Positions 1-9,479 are shown, numbered from the stretch's first letter. The stretch is DNA of 64,000 nt from Candidatus Heimdallarchaeota archaeon (GCA_026702845.1 JADCLS010000010.1:62001-126000), one strand, 5' to 3'. The notes: a model not told the origin generated them from the letters alone. Program-made: numbers and translations.

Positions 1-438
1 GCACTGATTGATGCTGGCCATACCATAATAAATGGAGGTATGGGGGGCACCATGGAACAAACAGCGAAAGGTGCAAGAGAATCAGTAAACTGGAAATCAG
101 ATTCAGTTATTGCTATACTTCCTAGAGATAATCCACACGAGGGAAACCGCTATACTGAGATAAAAATTGCCACTCATTTGGGAACAGGGAGGAATCGACT
201 TATCATACTGAATAGTGATGTGGTGATTGCCTTGGGAGGAGGTGCTGGGACTTTAAATGAGATCACTCTTGCTTGGGAGCTTGGAAAACCGCTTGCAGCC
301 TTCACTGGAGTAGGTGGATGGTCTGATAGAATTGCTGGTGAGCAATTGGATGAAAGAAGAAAGGATAAAATCTTAGGATTATCAACTATAAGTGATGTGC
401 TTGATTGGTTGGATGTAACAGAGAATAATACCAAGTAA
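1..438 (+). CDS. SLOG-superfamily (TIGR00725/LOG-like) nucleotide-binding protein, 5' partial
   Basis: The frame is open from base 1, so the start lies outside the window; 145 residues are visible. A glycine-rich segment (INGGMGGTME) near the visible start and the later ALGGGAGTLNEITLAWELGK match the GGG-x-GT-x-x-E signature of the SLOG/LOG Rossmann fold, closest in style to the TIGR00725 group once compared with molybdenum-cofactor carrier proteins. A Rossmann-fold nucleotide-binding protein is a safe statement; the substrate is not known. A second, separate LOG-like gene lies only 1.5 kb away at 1976-2542. Confidence 0.75.
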   Translation, partial: ALIDAGHTIINGGMGGTMEQTAKGARESVNWKSDSVIAILPRDNPHEGNRYTEIKIATHLGTGRNRLIILNSDVVIALGGGAGTLNEITLAWELGKPLAAFTGVGGWSDRIAGEQLDERRKDKILGLSTISDVLDWLDVTENNTK

Positions 439-478
439 TTTCTATGATCACTAGTAGTAAATTCAAAAACAACATAAA

Positions 479-1975
479 ATGATACATCATATGTATTGTG
501 ATCGCTGCGATGGACTACTCAAGGCCAAGCTGTACAGGGGTGAACAGATCATGGAATGTACTGATTGCGGTCACATTCAAGGTTCCATGGATATCAAACC
601 TGAAGTTGAGCACATCAAAAGCCAATCTACTGTTTACGAGCACTCAATGAAACAGTGCAAATTCTGTCCTATGGAATTTGCCAATGACAAGTATTTTGCC
701 AATACTATGGAGATCCATCTAGCTGAAGAACATGCCAAATTTTATGAAGTGATGAAGGCCGGGATATCTGACTTGGTGGAGGAGTATATGACTTATGAGC
801 ACCCAGTGGCAAGTTATGCATTATCCTTACTTACTGAAGAAGAGGATCTAGTTGATGCATTTGAGTATACATCTCATGAATCATTGAAAGTTGAGATAAT
901 CAATCGTCTGCAAGAACAAGATAATTTGAGGTATCTACTAGATCTAGCTGAAGAAGAAACAATAATCTCCTCAATTCTGAACAAAATTAACGATGAATCC
1001 TTCCTATTTTCCTTTTTATCAGAAACCGATAATATCAAACATAAAACAATAATTATATCCAAAATTAATGATCAGAGCAAATTAAAAGAATTTGTTCTTT
1101 CCTCGAGTGAATTTAAACTGCAAAAGCAGGCCCTTTTTAATATACATGAAGATGAAGTACTCAATGATATTCTTACACAATCAACAAAGAGGGAAATTCA
1201 TGAATTGATTCTAAATAAACTCGTTGATCAGAATATTATTCTAGACTATCTAGATCAAGAACATCCCATGGCGGTTGAAACGGCTGTGAAGTGCCTAAAA
1301 GAGGTTCAGGAGAAAACTACAGATATTCAGAAAATGCACATATTACTTCATGGTACTGATAAGAATATTACCTTTAGACTTACGAGTGACCTTAACAAAG
1401 CTGAAATCTTGAAAGTGATTCTGAATTCAAAATCAATTGAATTAAAGCATAAATTGGTGAGTTCAGCAATAACATCAGATTTAACGGATGATTTACTTGA
1501 AGAAATCGAACAACTAGACAGTTCTCTTATCTCCATTCTGATAAAACAATCTAAAAATCTACCTCAACTAAAGTATATTGCCAAAAATACACAGAATATC
1601 GATACAGGGATAGCTTGTGTAGATCAAATAGAAGAATTAGATCCATTTGATATGAAGAAATGGAGACTTTTTCTTATAACCCAAGCACAGTTAGAGGATG
1701 TGAGAATCCAGGTAGCTAAGCTCATTCAAGGTGAACAACAATGTGTCCAATTACTTCATGAGGAGATCCCAATTCCGGTTAAGCTAGTTCTTGCAACCAA
1801 ATTGAAATCACCTGGAATGTTAATCAAAGCCTTTGAACTAAATATTCCTGAGCTTAGAGAGTGCTTGATTGCCAGATCAGATAATGAACAGATGTTATTA
1901 AAATATCAAAAAATATCTCAGATGACAGGTGAAGTACCTAAATCACTGCAAGCTAAATTGCAACGATATACATAA
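479..1975 (+). CDS. Zinc-ribbon plus C2H2-like protein with long alpha-helical repeat tail
   Basis: 498 residues. Residues 7-30 form a zinc ribbon (C7-x2-C10, C27-x2-C30) resembling the N-terminal ribbon of archaeal RNA polymerase subunit M/TFS. Residues 60-85 carry a second finger, C60-x2-C63-x16-H80-x4-H85. The remaining ~400 residues are leucine/isoleucine-rich amphipathic helices of roughly 30-residue period (for example ILDYLDQEHPMAVETAVKCL), typical of HEAT-like solenoids. The ATG is the first start in the frame, 40 bases after the previous stop. Zinc ribbon plus solenoid suggests a scaffold or a nucleic-acid or transcription-linked role, but I do not recognise the family and this is inference. 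It converges with the LOG gene with no gap. Confidence 0.75.
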   Translation: MIHHMYCDRCDGLLKAKLYRGEQIMECTDCGHIQGSMDIKPEVEHIKSQSTVYEHSMKQCKFCPMEFANDKYFANTMEIHLAEEHAKFYEVMKAGISDLVEEYMTYEHPVASYALSLLTEEEDLVDAFEYTSHESLKVEIINRLQEQDNLRYLLDLAEEETIISSILNKINDESFLFSFLSETDNIKHKTIIISKINDQSKLKEFVLSSSEFKLQKQALFNIHEDEVLNDILTQSTKREIHELILNKLVDQNIILDYLDQEHPMAVETAVKCLKEVQEKTTDIQKMHILLHGTDKNITFRLTSDLNKAEILKVILNSKSIELKHKLVSSAITSDLTDDLLEEIEQLDSSLISILIKQSKNLPQLKYIAKNTQNIDTGIACVDQIEELDPFDMKKWRLFLITQAQLEDVRIQVAKLIQGEQQCVQLLHEEIPIPVKLVLATKLKSPGMLIKAFELNIPELRECLIARSDNEQMLLKYQKISQMTGEVPKSLQAKLQRYT

Positions 1976-2542
1976 TTACCACTTACGATCAATAGATGGC
2001 TTTGTATACTGCTTGATGTACTCAAATATTTCATCAAGATTATCAGAAACAAGATACAGCTTGTGATGATCCGTCTTGATAAATTTTTCATTTATACTAT
2101 GTCTAATGAAATCCATTAATTGATCGTAATATCCATTTACATTGTAAAATACAATTGGAGCATCGAGTAAATCTAGCTGTTTAAGTGTGAGAACCTCAAA
2201 AATTTCCTCTATCGTTCCGAATCCTCCGGGTAAAGCAATAAATGCCTCTGACATTGAAATGATAGTATCTTTTCTAAGGCTCATAGTCTTTGTAACAATC
2301 AATTCATCACCTTCTTTGAATTCTAGGCCCATACCTAGAAACTGTTTGGTGGTCACACCCCTGACAATTCCATCACCATTGACCATAGTATGTGCAATAT
2401 GTCCCATGAGACCGATATCACTACCTCCGAAAATCAACTCATCGCCCTCCTTTATCATACGAAGGGCCAGTTCAGCGCTTTTATCAAAATAGATCTTGTC
2501 CACATACCGGCTAGAAGAGCAAAAAACACTTATTTTTGTCAT
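1976..2542 (-). CDS. LOG family protein (cytokinin riboside 5'-monophosphate phosphoribohydrolase-like)
   Basis: 188 residues with a near-complete LOG family signature: N-terminal Rossmann strand KISVFCSSS, an SLRKD segment corresponding to the family RK motif, and ALPGGFGTIEEIFEVLTLKQ, the diagnostic PGGxGTxxE. Characterised LOG enzymes hydrolyse nucleoside 5'-monophosphates to base plus ribose 5-phosphate. The natural substrate in archaea is uncertain. I place the start at the internal ATG (MTKISVF) because family members begin right at the first strand; the frame itself is open 13 codons further upstream. Its end abuts the end of the zinc-finger gene. Confidence 0.85.
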   Translation of the reverse strand: MTKISVFCSSSRYVDKIYFDKSAELALRMIKEGDELIFGGSDIGLMGHIAHTMVNGDGIVRGVTTKQFLGMGLEFKEGDELIVTKTMSLRKDTIISMSEAFIALPGGFGTIEEIFEVLTLKQLDLLDAPIVFYNVNGYYDQLMDFIRHSINEKFIKTDHHKLYLVSDNLDEIFEYIKQYTKPSIDRKW

Positions 2543-2637
2543 TATTGTAACAATAAACTCAACATACTTATTCTTTCGCAAACTTTTATCATAAAATCAG
2601 TGCAAAATGAGCGATGTCTAGTCTATTTCCCGACAAC

Positions 2638-2647
2638 TATTATATTA
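2638..2647 (+). promoter_or_regulatory. TATA-like box of the HdrD-like gene
   Basis: ATTATATTA lies about 28 bases before the ATG at 2671, the distance expected if transcription starts at or next to the start codon (leaderless). It is followed by a T-rich run. This is read by eye; no transcription data support it. Confidence 0.35.
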
Positions 2648-2670
2648 ACTTCTTTTTTTTTACAACTTAG

Positions 2671-4722
2671 ATGGAAGAATACAATCTATTCAGAGCAAGC
2701 GGCTTTCTACTAGTTCTTGTCGTTTCTCTGTATATTACAATCGATGCCATTTACCAGCTATATAAACTACTGAAACGTGGTAAACCTGCACCTGAACGAG
2801 TGGGTAACTGGGGAGCTCGAGTAAAAGCAGTACTGGTTTATGTATTTGGTCAGAAAAAATTACTCAGACATCCTGCTGGGATTGGTCACTTATTCATTTT
2901 CTATGGATTTATCTTTGTCACCATAGTAAGTCAAGAGGTATTTGTAAGGGCTTTATTTCCCACATTCTCATTGAGTTTTCTAGGTCCACTCTATAAAATC
3001 CTAATCATGGGAGAAGATATTCTCTCGTTAACTGTAATTTTGTTCATTATAATTGGTTTGTGGAGAAGATATATTACAAAACCAATCAGATTTAAGGATG
3101 ATCTCGTCCAATCAAAAGGATTAAACAGGGACGCTACAATCATTTTGATTGCTGTCGGACTACACATGATCTTTGGAATGCTACTGGAATCACTAGAGAT
3201 TTACAAAGGAGTACATCCACTAGGAGATGAAGCTCCCAATGTAGCGATTATATCAGGTGCACTTTCAAAGATGTGGAGTTCAGATCCAATAGTACTTGAG
3301 GAGATTATTTGGTTCAGTCATGCAGCAACCGTTTGGGTATTCATGATTTATATTTTTGGTACAAATATCCGTGTACCCAAATATTACCCATCAAAACACT
3401 TCCACATTCTATCTGCAGTGGTAAATGTATTCTTCATGAATTTGGGATACAAGGGTAAATTGAGGCTTATTCCATTTGAGGATGAGGATCTTGAGATCTA
3501 TGGTGTCAATGATGTGATGGATCTCACCTGGCCACAGATGCTTGATTTGTATAGCTGTACAGGCTGTGGTCGTTGTCAGGAAGTATGTCCTGCCTATCTC
3601 AATGATCAACCCCTCTCCCCAAAGGCATTGATTCTTAATATGCGAGATCAGCTTTTAGAGAAGGCAACAATAATTCGAAAGGATCCTGAATCAGAACTGG
3701 AACTGGAAACGCCACTAATAGGTGGGGCAGTTCCCACGGATATGCTCTGGAGTTGCACCACTTGTCTAGCCTGTACTGTAGCTTGTCCGGTCTTGATAGA
3801 GCATGTTGATAAGATTATAGATCTCCGCAGATACCAAGCCATGATGGAGGCAGATTTCCCTAGTGGAATTGAAAATGCCATGAATGCAATAGAGGTAAAT
3901 TCCAACCCATGGAACATCTCTAAATCTGATAGAGATTTATGGGCAGAAGGTTTGGATATAAAAAGAATGAAGGATCATCCAAATACTGAACTTCTATTCT
4001 ACGTAGGTTGTGCTGGTTCATTTGATGATCGAGCCAAGAAGGTATCCACTGACCTTGTAAAAATTCTTAGAGCAGCAGGTATTGATTTTGCAATCCTTGG
4101 TAAGGAAGAAAAATGTACAGGAGACCCAGCAAGAAGATTGGGGAATGAGTATTTGGCCGTCGAATTGATGCAACAGAATGTGGAGTTGCTCAGTCAATAT
4201 CAGTTCAAAGAAGTAGTTACGATGTGTGCACACTGTTACAATAATCTGGCTAATGAACTACCTGATTTCTTTGAAGATAAGACAATTCACTTCAAAGTCT
4301 ATCATGCTGTGGATTACATGGCAAAATTGCTCAAAGATGGCAAAATTAAGGTAGATGGAGACAAACCACTTAATATCACCTATCATGATGCCTGTTATCT
4401 AGGCCGTCACAATGATAAATATCATCCACCCAGAGAGATACTCAAGCAGTTCAATGGTGTAAATCATATTGAAATGGAAATGAATAAGGATATGGCATTG
4501 TGCTGTGGTGGTGGTGGAGGAAAGGCATTCTACGAGCTAGAAGGCGGTAAGGATATCAATAAAACAAGAGTTGAAATGGCACTAAAGACCGGATCTGATG
4601 TAATTGGTGTCAGTTGTCCCTTCTGCACGATCATGTTAGAAGATGGTATCAAAAATTCAAATGCAGACATAGAGGTTCTAGATCTAGTTGAAATTGTTGC
4701 TGATAGACTAATCATTGAATAA
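2671..4722 (+). CDS. Membrane-bound HdrD-like iron-sulfur oxidoreductase (cytochrome b/HdrE-like region fused to HdrD-like CCG module)
   Basis: 683 residues. The first ~260 contain about five membrane helices resembling the NarI/HdrE cytochrome b domain. Two 4Fe-4S binding motifs follow: C296-x2-C299-x2-C302-x3-C306-P and C362-x2-C365-x2-C368-x3-C372-P. The C-terminal half has two CCG (cysteine-rich) domains, with YVGCAGS near residue 445, MCAHC at 518-522, HDACYLGRH near 573, C611-C612-GGGGG, and CPFC at 649-652. The layout matches heterodisulfide-reductase-related (Fe-S)-binding proteins that move electrons between a membrane quinone-type or thiol carrier and a soluble partner. No hdrABC, ETF or dehydrogenase partner is next to it, so the redox partner cannot be named. 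Confidence 0.85.
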   Translation: MEEYNLFRASGFLLVLVVSLYITIDAIYQLYKLLKRGKPAPERVGNWGARVKAVLVYVFGQKKLLRHPAGIGHLFIFYGFIFVTIVSQEVFVRALFPTFSLSFLGPLYKILIMGEDILSLTVILFIIIGLWRRYITKPIRFKDDLVQSKGLNRDATIILIAVGLHMIFGMLLESLEIYKGVHPLGDEAPNVAIISGALSKMWSSDPIVLEEIIWFSHAATVWVFMIYIFGTNIRVPKYYPSKHFHILSAVVNVFFMNLGYKGKLRLIPFEDEDLEIYGVNDVMDLTWPQMLDLYSCTGCGRCQEVCPAYLNDQPLSPKALILNMRDQLLEKATIIRKDPESELELETPLIGGAVPTDMLWSCTTCLACTVACPVLIEHVDKIIDLRRYQAMMEADFPSGIENAMNAIEVNSNPWNISKSDRDLWAEGLDIKRMKDHPNTELLFYVGCAGSFDDRAKKVSTDLVKILRAAGIDFAILGKEEKCTGDPARRLGNEYLAVELMQQNVELLSQYQFKEVVTMCAHCYNNLANELPDFFEDKTIHFKVYHAVDYMAKLLKDGKIKVDGDKPLNITYHDACYLGRHNDKYHPPREILKQFNGVNHIEMEMNKDMALCCGGGGGKAFYELEGGKDINKTRVEMALKTGSDVIGVSCPFCTIMLEDGIKNSNADIEVLDLVEIVADRLIIE

Positions 4723-4806
4723 TATCAATAACTCACTAGTAACTAGCTGGTAATTGTTCGAAGCAATCACCTAAACCAAATTATATTAGCAAGAGATTAT
4801 TTAGAT

Positions 4807-5253
4807 ATGGAAAGTGAAGATCGTAAATATCTCAGAAAGCTACTAGTTAATCATTCCCTGACTGATGTTTTATCAATGATTGAAACCGAAACACAATTTC
4901 ATGAACTACAAGAGAAATATGAGGATTTGGACGATATAATCAGAAATCTATATAAAGAGCTTCAAGATGAGTTGGAATCACTTTTTCTATTCAATATTGT
5001 GGGATTGGCAGAGTTGGATTATATTCCTCTTGATAATCTTATTGCTTTCCTTCTCAAAATAGAGCCATTTGTGGATAATTACAATCTAGATAATATTAAA
5101 ATCAATGCAGTGATTATCAACAAAGTTAGTTATTATCCACTTTCAGATCTTATTGAATTACTAGATACCTTATCACCTTATATTAATAAATTCGATTTAC
5201 GGGCTGTTGCTGATTATATTCTTGATCAAAGTAAAAAGAGACCAAGTAACTGA
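4807..5253 (+). CDS. Hypothetical helical cytosolic protein
   Basis: 148 residues, no signal peptide and no membrane segment. It is acidic and built of predicted helices (for example ELQEKYEDLDDIIRNLYKEL), with two similar halves of the type LxxLIxxLLxIEPFVDNYNLD and LSDLIELLDTLSPYINKFDL, suggesting an internal duplication of a short helical hairpin. I do not recognise a family. It lies 84 bases after the HdrD-like gene on the same strand. Confidence 0.6.
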   Translation: MESEDRKYLRKLLVNHSLTDVLSMIETETQFHELQEKYEDLDDIIRNLYKELQDELESLFLFNIVGLAELDYIPLDNLIAFLLKIEPFVDNYNLDNIKINAVIINKVSYYPLSDLIELLDTLSPYINKFDLRAVADYILDQSKKRPSN

Positions 5254-5546
5254 TCAGCTTGCTTTAGTATTTTGATAATTCAGAATTATAGATCTTATGA
5301 GATAAAATGCAAAAAGAATGGCTAACAAATACAATAAAAAGGGGAGGAGTACAGAGAGAACATTCACAGTTTATACTCCTGAAAATGTATTGAAATAGAT
5401 TTGTTAATCGAAATAGTAAAAATCCTAGTTGATATTTACTCCTAATATTAGATTTCCAATTTACACCTTTTTATTATATTTAACATAATAATTGCCCACT
5501 ACAAGGATGTAAAAGATAAAAACAACTTCTCAAGATATAACAAGAG

Positions 5547-6770
5547 ATGAAATATTCAATTTACAGGAATGAAGAGGAAATAACTGACGGTTCTTGGGAA
5601 GTCGGAGATAAATTTCGGGCAAAATTGGAGCTTGAAGATGGGAAATATCGATCCAAGATTGAATTAATTGATACACAAAACCAAATAAGATTTGCAAGCA
5701 TTAAAGGTGGAAAAATCAATGAATTAAAAACGATAATCCCAAGTACTTTGAAATCAGGAACATGGAGAATTAGATTAACCATTATTGATGTAGAAACCCA
5801 GGAAATTCAAATACATATTAAAGGTAATAAAGAACTCCAGAAGGATAAGAGAGAGAAGTCCAAAATTGGGAGTAATAATCACACAGAACTAGAGGCTCAA
5901 AAGAAAGCTGAAGAGGAGGAGCAACTTAGACTTAAACAAGAAGATGAAGCCAGAATCAAAGCTGAACGGGAGGCTCAAAAGAAAGCTGAAGAGGAGGAGC
6001 AACTTAGACTTAAACAAGAAGATGAAGCCAGAATCAAAGCTGAACGGGAGGCTCAATTGAAAGCCGAGGAGGAAGAGCAACTCAGACAAAAGCAGGAGGA
6101 AGAAGCCAGAATCAAAGCTGAACAGGAAGCTCAATTGAAAGCCGAGGAAGCTGAGAGGTTAAGAAAAGAAAGGGAAATAAATATTAAAGAAATGGATAAG
6201 GACGAGTTGCTGATAATGATCAGCAAAATGGATTCTGAAGAGGAGCTTGATCGAATCATTGCCATTGAACTTAATGACGAAGAGAAAGCTGATCTAGAAA
6301 TACCTGTTTCTGAAATAGAATCTATAGATAAGAAATATTACGTTAATCTTAGAGAAAATAATGTAAAATACCTGTATGATATGCTTGAGAAAAAACCCAT
6401 TGATATAAAGCAGGCTGCAGATGCACCTATGGATGAGATCCGAGCTTGGTATACCGATCTGTATAGAATTTATGATAATGATGATCACATGCTTAGAAAG
6501 GAATATCGTAAAATTAGAACATTTAATGCTCAAAAAGATCAAGAACTCGCCAAAATCAGAGACTCACCTAAAGCAGAAGATTTACTTGATGTATTATCTG
6601 GGGTATCTTCTTTGGCCAAAGAAAAATTGAATGAAATCGGGATTTATAAGGTAATTGATATACTTGAACAACCGCTAGATGTACTGATCCATCTAGAAGT
6701 AGACCCAGAGAGACCCTTGCTCTGGAAATTATGGTTAACTAATGCCAAAGCTCACTTTCAGATACATTAA
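5547..6770 (+). CDS. Coiled-coil protein with beta-rich N-terminus and HhH-like C-terminus
   Basis: 407 residues. Residues 1-95 look like a small beta-sandwich (alternating hydrophobic strands). Residues about 115-215 are a highly charged K/E/A coiled coil built from 26-residue repeats of the type AEEEEQLRLKQEDEARIKAE. The C-terminal segment DLLDVLSGVSSLAKEKLNEI followed by GIYKVIDIL resembles a helix-hairpin-helix. HhH domains usually bind DNA or mediate protein contacts, but the assignment is by eye. The repeat tract is listed separately. A structural or scaffold role is likely; nothing more specific can be said. Confidence 0.65.
   Translation: MKYSIYRNEEEITDGSWEVGDKFRAKLELEDGKYRSKIELIDTQNQIRFASIKGGKINELKTIIPSTLKSGTWRIRLTIIDVETQEIQIHIKGNKELQKDKREKSKIGSNNHTELEAQKKAEEEEQLRLKQEDEARIKAEREAQKKAEEEEQLRLKQEDEARIKAEREAQLKAEEEEQLRQKQEEEARIKAEQEAQLKAEEAERLRKEREINIKEMDKDELLIMISKMDSEEELDRIIAIELNDEEKADLEIPVSEIESIDKKYYVNLRENNVKYLYDMLEKKPIDIKQAADAPMDEIRAWYTDLYRIYDNDDHMLRKEYRKIRTFNAQKDQELAKIRDSPKAEDLLDVLSGVSSLAKEKLNEIGIYKVIDILEQPLDVLIHLEVDPERPLLWKLWLTNAKAHFQIH
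5892..6160 (+). repeat. 78-bp in-frame tandem repeats encoding a coiled coil
   Basis: Units begin at 5892, 5970, 6048 and 6126, a constant 78-bp (26-codon) period. The first two units are identical at the nucleotide level by eye; the third and fourth are diverged, and the fourth is cut short by non-repeat sequence. The period keeps the reading frame, so copy number can change without breaking the protein. Confidence 0.85.
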
Positions 6771-6829
6771 TAATATTTAATCATTCAACACCCAAGAAAT
6801 ATATAAAGCTATGCTGATCATAAATTCTA

Positions 6830-7204
6830 ATGACTGACTTGAAATTTAAGGAATACTGGTGGGTATATCTTGAAAGTAATCCAAATTGGGATAGAGATAA
6901 GGTAGAACATAAACAATTAATGAAGGGGCATTTTGAGTTCATAGACAATCAGATAGCACAAGGGAATTTATTCGTTGCCATACCAATGAGTCCATCTGGT
7001 GGCCAATATTATTTTGACGGTCAATTATTGGAAGATGCGATGCGATCCATTATATCTAGTGAACCCTCAATTGGAAAAGTATTCACCTATCAATTGAAAC
7101 GAGCCTTTATACCAGAGCATCATGTATATTTCGTGCTTGAATCTAAAAAACGAATAGAAGAATTTCACAAAATTAGACGGGAAGAACAGTCAAAGCAACA
7201 TTAA
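6830..7204 (+). CDS. YciI-like small protein
   Basis: 124 residues. The pattern H-x-x-F/L near residue 35, then GNLFVAIPMSPSGGQYYFDG, then an A-x-x-I-I-x-S-x-P-S-x-G segment, resembles the ferredoxin-like YciI/YCII fold (histidine, short hydrophobic strand ending in a proline, glycine-rich turn, then a helix). YciI proteins are small dimeric proteins whose enzymatic role is mostly unproven. The stop overlaps the end of the convergent membrane-protein gene by 4 bases. Confidence 0.4.
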   Translation: MTDLKFKEYWWVYLESNPNWDRDKVEHKQLMKGHFEFIDNQIAQGNLFVAIPMSPSGGQYYFDGQLLEDAMRSIISSEPSIGKVFTYQLKRAFIPEHHVYFVLESKKRIEEFHKIRREEQSKQH

Positions 7205-7863
7205 TTAGTATTATCTACTGAAATGATTTTTTGTTTCACACTCTCTCCAGAGCGTTCTTTTGTGATACTATATACAGCAGATATATTTTTTAGTAAAGGA
7301 AATGAAAGTTTATTTTTTGAAATATTCTTTGATTTTAAGATCTGATTCGCATAAAAAGCGGATTTAGATTGATTATTGCTAGTTTTATTTTTGGCATGGG
7401 AGGTTCTCAGTGACAAAATTTTCCCCTGGCGTTTCCTTTTCCACAGATTTTCAGGATAGGGAGCCAAGTGATTGTGATAGGAGTAACCTAGCAAGATTCC
7501 TTCAGGGGATACCGATTTAAGAATCGATGTATCTATTACTAGCATTGATACTAAAAGGAAAACAATAATCATTATTGAATCATGTAACCATATTGAATAC
7601 GGTAGAACCATCCAAATATCTAGGTAAATCATCAATAATATTCTCGCTTTCGTTCTAAACTTAGATTCTCGGATAACCTTGGAGATTAGAATACTGTTGA
7701 TCAGAATTACAGTAATTTGTCCGTAAATCCCAATAACAATCCCAATCAGATTTATTATTCCCAATACAATTGGATATTCCACTAGTATTGAAATCAAGTC
7801 ATTTTTTATGTCAAATGTATTTCCATTTGCATCAAATAATTTTTTAGTTGTTATCTCTTCCAT
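7201..7863 (-). CDS. Hypothetical multi-pass membrane protein
   Basis: 220 residues with about four hydrophobic helices between residues 25 and 120 (including YPIVLGIINLIGIVIGIYG and IIVFLLVSMLVIDTS), then a basic, Ser/Lys/Asn-rich cytosolic tail of about 100 residues. No recognised domain. It is divergent from the TPR gene cluster and overlaps the YciI-like gene end by 4 bases. Base composition is like its neighbours. Confidence 0.55.
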   Translation of the reverse strand: MEEITTKKLFDANGNTFDIKNDLISILVEYPIVLGIINLIGIVIGIYGQITVILINSILISKVIRESKFRTKARILLMIYLDIWMVLPYSIWLHDSIMIIVFLLVSMLVIDTSILKSVSPEGILLGYSYHNHLAPYPENLWKRKRQGKILSLRTSHAKNKTSNNQSKSAFYANQILKSKNISKNKLSFPLLKNISAVYSITKERSGESVKQKIISVDNTN

Positions 7864-8000
7864 TTAATCGACCTAATACAACATTGTTGTACTATATATT
7901 CATTCTAAATTTGGTTATATTAAGTCAGATTGCGAAAGTGATAGGTGCAAGTTGATAAGTTAGCTAGCTATTTCCTAGAAATCTACACTTAGAGCGATTT

Positions 8001-9479
8001 TTATGTGACTTCTTCTTGGATCAACAGCTGAAGATAATCAAATATCTTTGAATTATCCATCTTCTCAAGAATAGATTTGTGCTTGTCATACTTATCAGTC
8101 ATATTTTTAATCTCCACCTCTAGTTTTTTGATTTCCACTTTCACTTGAGTAATGTAATTATCCAAGTTATTTTGCATACTCAAGGACATGGCCTCATTTA
8201 ATACAGATCCTGCCTCGTCCATATCACCGTTGATCATTAGTAATTTTGATTTCAACATTAGTACTTCAATAATTTTGACTGTAGCATTCTGATCCTTGGT
8301 TAGGATAAGTAAAGTATCAACAATACCCTGTGCTTCATCAAAACTATCATGATGATTTGAAATCATAAATTCTTGTAGGAGCAAATCACAGTAGTGAATA
8401 GATGCATCATAGGTAAATTCGAAGTATATTAACGTATCTTGAACAATTGATTGTAGTAGCTCCATAGATTTTCCCTTGTCAATTAGCTTAGGTGATAATT
8501 TTAGTTTTAAACCCTGCAATAGAATATATGCTTGTGATATGATCGGATTATTCTCTTTTATACTTAATTCTCGTAAAGATTGCAACTCAAAATCGATTTT
8601 CTTTTGCCATTTCATTCTCAATTTACCTAGAGCAAATAATGAGTTTGCCAGGTGAAGACTATTACCTAAGGATCCCCACAGATTAATAGCATTTGTCAGC
8701 ATCTCTTTGGCCAATGCATAATCTCCAGTATTAGTATACACCTTTCCAAGTGTCCAGTAGCCATAGCCAAGACCATAGCTATTATTAAATCTCTGTGATA
8801 GGGATAGATTTAGATTCAAATATTCGATAGCATCTGTGTATTTTCCAATTCGTCGATATATCTCTCCACAATTCACAGCTGCAATAAGTTGACCAAAGGG
8901 ATAATTGAGATCTACACTTATCTCAAATGATTGTTTGAACATTTCAAGGGCTATTTTGTAATCACCAATATAATAACTCAGCGTTGCTCTGGAATTTATT
9001 GCTTGAGCTATTAGATATTTATCACCGCTTTTCTCTGCCAGCTCTAAACCTCGTTCACGGTATTTCAAGGTAATATCAAGATTTCCTCTTTCCATTTCAA
9101 GAGAACCCAAGGCCTTCATAAGTAAACACTCCTGTTCCATCACATGTTCCCTTTCCTCCGCAGATAGGGTCTCTAATAAGGATAATCCCTCATTTGCGAT
9201 GGAAAATGCTTTTTCCAATGTTCCTTTTCGATGATGACCCCATGCTTGAAGGTATAAAGCTTCCAATCTCTGGTTTATAGTCAGCGATTCCGAGTTGAGG
9301 AGGTCTTTGGCCAAGGAAATTTGTTCAGCAAATTCACCTAGATCATGAGTGATATGAATTACCAAAATCATAGTATCAGGAGATTTATCAAATGATCCAA
9401 TCATTGCCTTTGCTTCGTCGATTTTTCCACTATAGATCATGGATTTGATCTTCTTGTAATTCTCCTCGTTAATCAGCAC
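8001..9479 (-). CDS. Tetratricopeptide repeat (TPR) protein
   Basis: 492 residues made of helical hairpins of about 34-40 residues. Clear TPR units include YLIAQAINSRATLSYYIGDY, AAVNCGEIYRRIGKYTDAIE and YGYWTLGKVYTNTGDYALAK, each with the small/large alternation W-x2-L-G-x2-Y-x8-A of TPRs. No catalytic domain is visible. TPR solenoids mediate protein-protein contacts. The start is a GTG; no better ATG lies near the N-terminus. It is followed 104 bases upstream by the end of a large membrane-protein gene on the same strand, so the two might be co-transcribed. Confidence 0.8.
   Translation of the reverse strand: MLINEENYKKIKSMIYSGKIDEAKAMIGSFDKSPDTMILVIHITHDLGEFAEQISLAKDLLNSESLTINQRLEALYLQAWGHHRKGTLEKAFSIANEGLSLLETLSAEEREHVMEQECLLMKALGSLEMERGNLDITLKYRERGLELAEKSGDKYLIAQAINSRATLSYYIGDYKIALEMFKQSFEISVDLNYPFGQLIAAVNCGEIYRRIGKYTDAIEYLNLNLSLSQRFNNSYGLGYGYWTLGKVYTNTGDYALAKEMLTNAINLWGSLGNSLHLANSLFALGKLRMKWQKKIDFELQSLRELSIKENNPIISQAYILLQGLKLKLSPKLIDKGKSMELLQSIVQDTLIYFEFTYDASIHYCDLLLQEFMISNHHDSFDEAQGIVDTLLILTKDQNATVKIIEVLMLKSKLLMINGDMDEAGSVLNEAMSLSMQNNLDNYITQVKVEIKKLEVEIKNMTDKYDKHKSILEKMDNSKIFDYLQLLIQEEVT

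Noticed and set aside
5889..6134. Minus-strand open frame opposite the coiled-coil repeats (Phe/Leu/Ser-rich)
   Set aside because: It mirrors the K/E-rich repeats of the real gene; its sequence is a by-product of the repeat codons and has no start context.
5892..6160. Possible CRISPR-like repeat array
   Set aside because: The repeats are directly adjacent without spacers, in frame with a coding region, and 78 bp long.
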